A DNA stretch of 64,000 nucleotides from assembly GCA_030447415.1 (NCBI GenBank), contig JAUJOZ010000012.1:1-64000 (forward strand), read 5' to 3'. How positions within the stretch are numbered: the stretch's first letter is position 1; each line of letters starts with the position of its first letter. Positions 55,201-61,383 of the stretch are shown here, in pieces. The notes under the pieces are model-generated. The model ran no database searches and was not told the DNA's origin. It saw nothing but the letters and a program-made list of their open reading frames with translations. Origin of the DNA: Thermomicrobiales bacterium. Lineage in GTDB: Bacteria > Chloroflexota > Chloroflexia > Thermomicrobiales > UBA6265. The position numbers and the translations under genes were made by a program.

Positions 55201-57383
55201 AAGAGGCGCTCGCCTAGGCGCTGGCCGGTGGCGACGTCCCAGAAGGCGATCGCACGGTCGGCGCCGCCGGAGGCGAGTGTTCGGCCGTCCGGGGCGAAGG
55301 CGACGCCGTTGACCCCACCCAGGTGGGCGGCCAGGGGCGCAGCGAGCGGGTGTCCGGTCTCGGCGTCTCTGAGGTTGATGGTGCCGTCGAGGCTCGCCGT
55401 CGCCAGCGTCTGGCCGTCTGGACTGAAGGCCACGCTTCGCACCCAGTCGGTGTGGCCGTGGTAGAACGCGAGGAGGTGCGGAGTGGACGCCAGCCCGGCG
55501 AGCACGCTCCCTCGGGCCACCGCGGTGTCGTCGAAGCGGCCTGCCTCAAATCCGAGTAACAGGGCGAGGTCGAGGGCGTCGTCCTGGTGGTTGAGGGCCT
55601 GCGCCACCAGTTCCCGGGAGCGGGCTTGGCGGCGGGCCGCGTCGGCCGCGGTCGCCTCAAATGCCGCACGCTGCCCTTCCGCTTCCGCCATTCTCGCTTG
55701 GGCAGCGGCGAAAGCCTCCTGGGCCTCAGCCGTGCCGCGCGCCGCCTCCGCGTCGACGCGTGCCGCCTCGGCCGTACGGGCCTGATCCTCGGCGCGCCGA
55801 CCTTCCGCTTCCGCCATGCTCGCCTGCGCGGCGGCGAAGGCCTCCTGAGCCTCGGCCGTGCCACGCGCCACCTCTGCCTCACCGAGCGCCACTCTGGCCT
55901 GGTCGCGCTGGTCCACCGCCCAGACCGACAGCCCGGACAAGAGCAGGATGACGGCGACGCCCGCCGCGAGGAGGCTCCAAACGGCCTGCCGCTTCCGGCG
56001 GGCGGTGTGCCAGGCGCGGCGAGAGGCGTTGAGGAACTCGCGATCGGCCGCGGCCAGCTGGTCGGGATTGGCGTTGGCCCACTGCTATGCCTCGTTGAGC
56101 ACCACGCCGGTCAGGAGCAGGTCGGTCGGCCGGTCGTGGTCAACCCACAGCTCGGCTTCGCGCTGCAGCACGCTCAGGTTGGCCTGGAACCAGGCGGCGT
56201 TGTCGGTCCGGACCGGCTCGATCAGGCGGTCGTGGGCGAGCTCGAACCAGATGACGCCCCGCCGCTTCTCGGCTCGCACCAGGTGCGCGTCGACGAGGGC
56301 GCCGATGACCCGGTTGTCCAATCCATGGCTCTCACCGGCTTCGTGCAGCACCTGGCCGCGAATCCCCTGCTTGGTGATCAGGTGGTCGCCGAACCATTCC
56401 CGGATCGCACGTTCGCTCGCCCCGGTTTCGGCCGCGATGGCCTTCACCCGCTCGGCGTAGTAGCCGGCGAGCGCGCCGTCAATGTCCCCCGCGTCCTCCA
56501 CATCCGCCGGCACGATCTCCCGAGCGCCGTTGAGCTTCTCCCACAAACGCAGACAGACCACCTGGAGCTGGACCGGCTCGACGTACTGGCCGGGCTGCTC
56601 CACCATGCCGCCGTCCTGCTGCATCCGCACCCGGCTCAGGTCGGCCACCAGCTTCGTCGCCGCCGCGTCGGTGAAGTCAATCCCCGCCCGGCGCGCCGGC
56701 TCCTGGATCGCGACGGCGGCGGCCTCAGCCTCCAACAAGTCGAGGCGGAAGGTGGTGCCGCCCCGAGTCGGAATCGGGCGTAGGTAGGGATCGAGGCCGG
56801 CCACGTAGTCCTCACGCAGGGAGAACAGCGCCCAGCGATGGCGTTTCCGGAGGGCGGCGCCGACTTGAGCGAAGAAGGCTTCCTTGACCGGTCGATCGGT
56901 GGGATCGACCGTTAAGATCTCCTCGAACTGGTCGAAGATCAGGACGACCGGCGCTGGCTCGGCCCCCTCGTGCGTCGTGCGCTGGTCCAACCGGTCCAGG
57001 TAGTCCGCCAGCCCCATGCCGGCCAACTCGGCGGCCGGCACGCGTTGCTCGACGGGCAGCGACTCTTCCAGGGACAGGAGCGCGCTATACACGTACCGGT
57101 TGGGCGGCGAACCATCGTTCGCCGCCGTCAGGTCGGGGTGCAGGTTGACCCGCATCACGGGCAAGACGCGAAACTCCTCGCGCTCCAGCGCGGGGATCAG
57201 CGCGGCCTGCACGAGGGAAGTCTTGCCGGCGCCGGACGGGGAGTACAGGAGGACTATCCGCTGGGCGATTAGCACGTTGAGGAGGTCCATCACCTCCCGT
57301 TCGCGGCCGTAGAGCGCTTCCCCGGTGCGGAAGGCACGCGGACCAACGTAGGGGTTGGGACGCGCAGTCGGTGGGGCGGTCAC
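52251..57383 (-). pseudogene. nSTAND ATPase-membrane-WD40 sensor, interrupted by one in-frame TAG
   Basis: Read through, 1710 residues. Residues 1-430: nSTAND NTPase (NPYVGPRAF, GREREVMDLL, Walker A PSGAGKTSL with K54, Walker B VVLIFDQFEE with D150). A TAG (56085-56087, codon 433) splits LLLTGVVLNEA from QWANANPDQLAAADREFLNA, a junction that is continuous in relatives. A membrane helix (VWSLLAAGVAVILLLSGLSV), a coiled coil with a duplicated GTAEAQEAFAAAQA unit, 14 WD40 blades (two seven-blade propellers), a TPR-like stretch and a C-terminal beta domain follow. GTG 57383 is 2 bases after the CHAT-SIR2 stop. If TAG is real, two separate proteins would result. Likely sensor and signal relay. Confidence 0.85.
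54440..54490 (-). repeat. 18-bp tandem duplication in WD40 blade 8
   Basis: TVVLWDTVVLWDTV is encoded by two adjacent copies of an 18-base unit (GTCCCAGAGGACSACGGT on the plus strand, S = C or G). It adds six residues to the last strand of one blade and keeps the frame. Confidence 0.7.
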
Positions 57384-57385
57384 GG

Positions 57386-59464
57386 CTATCCCCCCTGCAG
57401 CACCTGTTGCTGCAGCTCCTCGACGAAGTCTTCGGCGCTGCCCCAGAAGATGCTGATCTTGTCATCCTTGAAGTAGGTCTCCAGGTAGGTGCGCGCGCCG
57501 TCCACTTCGAGGATGCGCCCCTCCTCCGGATTGAGCTGAACCCCGACGTGGGAATACCGGCTCTTCGCGGCACCTCCCTCCTGATTGGCGATGCCGCGGA
57601 AGAGCACCCGAAAGTTCCAGTCATCCATCTGGAAGCCGATGAAGAGCAAGGCGTTGGCGGCCATGGCCTTGAGCACCGCCGGCGGGATCAAATCCTGGTT
57701 CTGCGTGACGCCGATCAGGTAGTCGAAGTAGTCGTCCTCAGTCAGGACCAGCGTCTCCGGGTAGCGGAACGTGCCGAAGAGGTGGTAGACGAGGGGGCGC
57801 TCGGGCGAGGGCTGGTACGCGTTGGTGCGGTCGTCGTAGATGGACGGCGGCCAATCGATCTCCTTGTTCCAGGCGAACAGCTCCTCCTGGGGCTCCTTGC
57901 CGGCCGCCCGCAACGCCTCCGTCAGCAGGTTGTCCGGGTTGGTCGTGACGTAGATCGGGAACGGCAGCTCCGCCAGCACGCGATGCGGCTCGGTGCGCAA
58001 CCGGTCTCGCCGCTCCGCGCCCACCGTCGCCACCAACTCGTCCAAAGACGCGTGGCTCAGGCGGTCCGATGGATCGCGACCGCAGCGCCGCAGCAGCTCC
58101 TGGCGCAGGTGCTCCACCAGCTCGTCCCGCGGAAACATCTGGGCCTGGTTGACGGCGAGGTACTGCGCGACCTGGGGCAGATCCTCCCGGTCCTGGGGCG
58201 CCATGGGGAAGTGGTAGGTCTCGGCCCAGCGCTGGGCGATCTCCCGCCGGGAGCCGAGCAACGATTCGGTCAGGCCGGGCCCGAGGATCGGGGTGCAGCG
58301 CCCCTGGCGGATGGCGCTGAGCAAGGCCGGCCACTTCGGAAACTTCGGCCCCCCGACCTGGTCAGGCGCGAAGCCGGGCACGTACCAGATGCGCCCACTT
58401 TTCAGCCGCATGAACAGGACCGGCATCCAGGCGTCAGGCCGCTCGCGCACGGCGCCGCGGGCGACCGCCATCGCATGGTCGATCTGCCCGGTCCGCTGCA
58501 ACTCGGCAAAGAACGCCGGCATGAAGGCCGCCATCGTCTGCATCGTGACGTTACCCTGCATCGCCAGCACCGCCGGGATGCCGACTTCGGCCAGGCGTGG
58601 CCCCAGGGCCGCCAGCACGCCGCCGTCGTCGCCGCGGCCCGCGGTGTCACCGGCACTCTGACAGGAGACGAGCACCACCAGCCGCGGCTGCTGCTCCAGC
58701 TCGCGCAGCCGGGTAACGAGCCCGCGCCCCGCCACCCGGGCCACGCCGCCCGTCTCGTCCTCCAGCCAGAGCCACGGCTCGCCCCGGATCACCGCGCCGT
58801 GACAGACGAGGTAGAGGACGTCGTAGCCGTCCCGCAGGTGGTCCACCAGGTTGTTGACCGTCGCGCTGCCGCCGGAGGCCAGCGCGGTGAGGGGGATGTC
58901 ACGCAATCCGACCCGCGCGCGCTCCAGCTCGCACGGCACGTCGATCGGTGCCAGATGGCGCCCATCCGGCTGGTAGTCGGCCACGTTCGTCGGGTTGGCG
59001 ATCGCGACCAGGGCCCGAAGATCCCCCTTCGGGCGGAGTCGCACGCGTCGCCAGTCCTGGCTGCTCAGATAGCGGGAGAAGAGGACACGCTCGTTGGTGA
59101 GGAGCGAGGCGCCATCGCCGGGATGATCGGGGTCGGGCAGCGTCTCCCAGAGCAGACCGTGCAGCTCCGGCGCGCTCGGGCCGACGAAGAGCCGGAGGCG
59201 CAGGGGCACGTCCAGGGCCCGCGCGTTGCCGAAGGCTTCCCGGATCTCCTCGTCGGCGAACAGGCTCTCGCCCAGCAGTCGACCGTGGCCGGTGACATCC
59301 CCGTCGCGCGCGAGCCGGCGAAGCGTCTCCAGGTCGAGGGGCACCCCCGTCTGCACCAGTTGGACGTCGGCGTCGCTCTCCGGTTGACTGAAGCGCAACT
59401 CAACCGCGTAGCTGTCGGCATTCCAGCGGTGGAGACCAAGCTCCAAATCGGCGTAAGCCATCAT
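57386..59464 (-). CDS. CHAT protease-SIR2 fusion, probable effector of the conflict system
   Basis: 692 residues. N-terminal CHAT domain: H222 (VLYLVCHGA) and C268 (LVVLVSCQSAGD) form the caspase-type dyad. C-terminal SIR2-like domain: CTPILGPGLTES (residues about 390-401), YVTTNPDNLLTEAL (N509, D511), catalytic-type His H561 (VYHLFGTF), LTEDDYFDYL and LLFIGFQMDDWNFRVL. SIR2 domains in anti-phage proteins hydrolyse NAD+; here NADase activity is inferred. AGAGGG precedes ATG 59464 (a second ATG follows). It is the first gene of a five-gene overlapping operon. Confidence 0.88.
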   Translation of the reverse strand: MMAYADLELGLHRWNADSYAVELRFSQPESDADVQLVQTGVPLDLETLRRLARDGDVTGHGRLLGESLFADEEIREAFGNARALDVPLRLRLFVGPSAPELHGLLWETLPDPDHPGDGASLLTNERVLFSRYLSSQDWRRVRLRPKGDLRALVAIANPTNVADYQPDGRHLAPIDVPCELERARVGLRDIPLTALASGGSATVNNLVDHLRDGYDVLYLVCHGAVIRGEPWLWLEDETGGVARVAGRGLVTRLRELEQQPRLVVLVSCQSAGDTAGRGDDGGVLAALGPRLAEVGIPAVLAMQGNVTMQTMAAFMPAFFAELQRTGQIDHAMAVARGAVRERPDAWMPVLFMRLKSGRIWYVPGFAPDQVGGPKFPKWPALLSAIRQGRCTPILGPGLTESLLGSRREIAQRWAETYHFPMAPQDREDLPQVAQYLAVNQAQMFPRDELVEHLRQELLRRCGRDPSDRLSHASLDELVATVGAERRDRLRTEPHRVLAELPFPIYVTTNPDNLLTEALRAAGKEPQEELFAWNKEIDWPPSIYDDRTNAYQPSPERPLVYHLFGTFRYPETLVLTEDDYFDYLIGVTQNQDLIPPAVLKAMAANALLFIGFQMDDWNFRVLFRGIANQEGGAAKSRYSHVGVQLNPEEGRILEVDGARTYLETYFKDDKISIFWGSAEDFVEELQQQVLQGG

Positions 59465-59815
59465 CGGCGAGCCCTCTGCCGAATGAATTGGCGCGGTGAA
59501 GCTATCCTATCACGCGATTGCGCGAATCGACCTCGGCTGTGCTCACCGGGTGCTAGGCGCCGTCCGAGACGTCGGCACCGGCGGCATCGCCGTGCTCCAC
59601 CCGAGCGCCGGCCAAGCCCGCGGCGGGGGCGCGGTCACCAAGCCCCCGCCGCGCGGCCGACGCGCGTGCCGGTCAGCGGCCACCGTCTCGGCACCATCAT
59701 GCGCCGGCGCGCCGATCCGCGCATCGGAGGAAGTACGGATTCGCTCAGCATTGGGGGAACGAAGACCTACGTACTTCGCGCATCGACCGGGGAGGGTCGG
59801 CTCGTGTTGGGGCAA

Positions 59816-59985
59816 GACCGCCCCCTCCATATTGCGCTTGGCCAGCGCCTCCGTCTCCGATTCCGGGCGCACCGCCGTCGGCACCGGCTCCGGTTCGCCA
59901 ACGGCCAGGACCTCGGCGATGTGGCACGTCGGGCGATCGGGGAAGTGCTGGAGCTCCTGCCGGTCAGGAGACGCGCGCTACCAGC
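59816..59985 (-). pseudogene. Duplicated 3' end of the FAD/Fe-S oxidase gene
   Basis: The minus strand encodes PESETEALAKRNMEGAV, almost identical to the last residues of the oxidase at 61384 (PESETEAQAKRNMEGAV-stop). Similarity continues over about 170 bases (shared tracts around GATGTGGC, TCGG-GAAGTGCT and CAGGAGACGC) with one gap of about 25 bases; the stop codon is lost. The two copies are in direct orientation and flank the mazEF and PD-(D/E)XK genes. Confidence 0.8.
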
Positions 59986-60017
59986 CGTTACCACAATCCC
60001 ATGGCGAAGTACACTCC

Positions 60018-60029
60018 TTGGTATACCAA
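60018..60029. promoter_or_regulatory. Palindromic operator/promoter of the mazEF module
   Basis: TTGGTATACCAA, a perfect 12-base palindrome containing a TATACC promoter-like core, 22 bases before the antitoxin start. Ribbon-helix-helix antitoxins autoregulate by binding such sites. Confidence 0.5.
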
Positions 60030-60051
60030 AGGGTGGAGCAGAGGGGGTGCC

Positions 60052-60312
60052 GTGGCAACGACGACCGTCAAGATCCCTACCGAGGCCCACGCCATGCTGG
60101 CCGAGCTGGCCGCGGCTCAGAAGCGCCCGATGAGCGCCCTGCTCGCCGATTTGATCGAGCGGGAGCGCCGGCGGGTGTTCCTCGAGGGGCTGAATGCCGA
60201 CTTTGCGCGGCTCCGGGCGGACCCAGCAGCCTGGACCGACTACCAAGCCGAGGTCACGAGCATGGAGGGCACCATGATGGACGGCCTGGAGGACGATCCG
60301 TGGGTCGAGTGA
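60052..60312 (+). CDS. MazE/ribbon-helix-helix type antitoxin
   Basis: 86 residues from GTG 60052, preceded by AGAGGGGGTGCC; the frame is open back to ATG 60001 but that part overlaps the operator. The N-terminal strand ATTTVKIPTEAHAMLAELAA and helix RPMSALLADLIERERRRVFL fit a ribbon-helix-helix DNA-binding fold; the acidic tail (MEGTMMDGLEDDPWVE) should bind the toxin. The toxin gene overlaps its end. Confidence 0.82.
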   Translation: MATTTVKIPTEAHAMLAELAAAQKRPMSALLADLIERERRRVFLEGLNADFARLRADPAAWTDYQAEVTSMEGTMMDGLEDDPWVE

Positions 60313-60653
60313 GACCGCCCCTCGTCCGCGGTGATGTCTGGGACGCCGACTTCTATCCCGTCCGGGGACGAGAACAGGCCGGCCGACGGCCGGCCGTCGT
60401 CCTCTCCGCCGACATCATGAACCGGGGACCGAGCGAGCTGATCTACGCAGTCCCGGTCACCAGCCGCGAGCGCCGGGTGCGTTCCCATGTTCGCGTGGAG
60501 CCGCCGGAGGGCGGGCTGACCGTCCCCTCATTCGTGATGTGCGAGCAACTGCGCGTGTTCGCGGTCCAGCGGCTCCTCCGCCGACGGGGTGCCATCAGCG
60601 CCCAGACGCTTGATGAGATCGCATACCGGCTGCGGATCTTGCTGGATTTGTGA
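60300..60653 (+). CDS. mazF: MazF/PemK family endoribonuclease toxin
   Basis: 117 residues: GDVWDADFYPVRGREQAGRR, PAVVLSADIMNRGPSELIYA, VPVTSRERR, and SFVMCEQLRVFAVQRLLRRR, the PemK/MazF beta-barrel pattern. GGAGGA lies 6 bases before GTG 60300 (GTG 60309 is the alternative). It overlaps the antitoxin gene by 13 bases. Cleaves mRNA at short motifs when unchecked, so it may add a growth-arrest branch to the adjacent conflict locus. Confidence 0.88.
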   Translation: MGRVRPPLVRGDVWDADFYPVRGREQAGRRPAVVLSADIMNRGPSELIYAVPVTSRERRVRSHVRVEPPEGGLTVPSFVMCEQLRVFAVQRLLRRRGAISAQTLDEIAYRLRILLDL

Positions 60654-60715
60654 GCGCCGTCGGGGCGAGATGCGAGCAACCTCAGGCCCCGGACGGTTGC
60701 GTGGGAAGCCGCGGC

Positions 60716-61339
60716 TCAGCCGTGGCCCCCGCCGGGCGTGGACCCGCCTGTCATCGCCGCCTGCCGCACGGCTTCGTGCAACTGATCCCAACGCAGCGGG
60801 TCGGGCGCCTGCTTCAGCACGAAGCTCAGCCCGACTGACCTGCCGGCGTGCCGCTTGACGACCGCTCCCGGTATCACGCGGAACTCCCATTGGTTGAGGT
60901 CGAAGGCATCGTAACGCTGGCAGTCTCGACACGTCTGAATAGCGAAGACGAAGACATCGGCTCGTACGTCGGGAACGGCGCCGCGCGCGCCCGTCTCCTC
61001 TGACCATGCCCGTGCCGACAGCCGTCCGAATGAGAGGGTTGACAATCGGCGTTGCCGCCAACTCTGGCAGTACCTGGAGGACTTAACCTCGATCTTGATC
61101 CCTTCGGCAGAGGTGACGTCGAAGTCGGCCCACTCGACGCGGAGCGGACTGGGGTCACCGACCGCCTTCGCGACGAGGAACTCAGCCAGCAGCGATCGGG
61201 TGGTGTTCATCCGGAGATCGCTGAGCGTCCAGCGCCAGAAGTCCATGACCGTGGTACCGACCCCGATGAACTCCTCGGATCCATCCAGCGGACCGACGAG
61301 CGTGGGCTCGATCCACTCCAGGATTGCTGATCCAGCCAT
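60716..61339 (-). CDS. Hypothetical protein with PD-(D/E)XK nuclease-like core
   Basis: 207 residues from ATG 61339 after GGAGGCGGCG. Core motif: VEWADFDVTSAEGIKIEVKS (Asp, then E-x-K), followed by SRYCQSW and a strand-helix pattern (ADVFVFAIQTCRDCQRYDAF), as in restriction-type PD-(D/E)XK folds. Third-codon GC is lower than in neighbouring genes, suggesting transfer. Convergent with mazF. Possible restriction or anti-phage nuclease; the family is not identified. Confidence 0.6.
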   Translation of the reverse strand: MAGSAILEWIEPTLVGPLDGSEEFIGVGTTVMDFWRWTLSDLRMNTTRSLLAEFLVAKAVGDPSPLRVEWADFDVTSAEGIKIEVKSSRYCQSWRQRRLSTLSFGRLSARAWSEETGARGAVPDVRADVFVFAIQTCRDCQRYDAFDLNQWEFRVIPGAVVKRHAGRSVGLSFVLKQAPDPLRWDQLHEAVRQAAMTGGSTPGGGHG

Positions 61340-61383
61340 CGCCGCCTCCGCGGCCCCACCCCCTGGACACCTAAAACGGAGCG

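Larger units (their letters stand above)
59465..60051. other. Divergent intergenic region with a gene-end remnant
   Basis: 587 bases between the divergent CHAT-SIR2 operon and the mazEF pair. It contains a decayed copy of an oxidase gene 3' end (59816-59985), a palindromic operator (60018-60029) and presumably both promoters. No intact gene is supported. Confidence 0.5.

Noticed and set aside
43646..56087. Genome-wide recoding of TAG as an amino acid
   Set aside because: Many genes here end normally at TAG (for example those ending at 43, 7421, 14822, 20391, 36992, 40752). Only two TAGs lie inside genes.
57371..60133. 920-codon plus-strand open frame opposite the CHAT-SIR2 gene
   Set aside because: The minus strand has clear CHAT and SIR2 motifs throughout; the plus frame is Arg/His/Gly-rich and domain-free, as expected for a shadow in GC-rich DNA.
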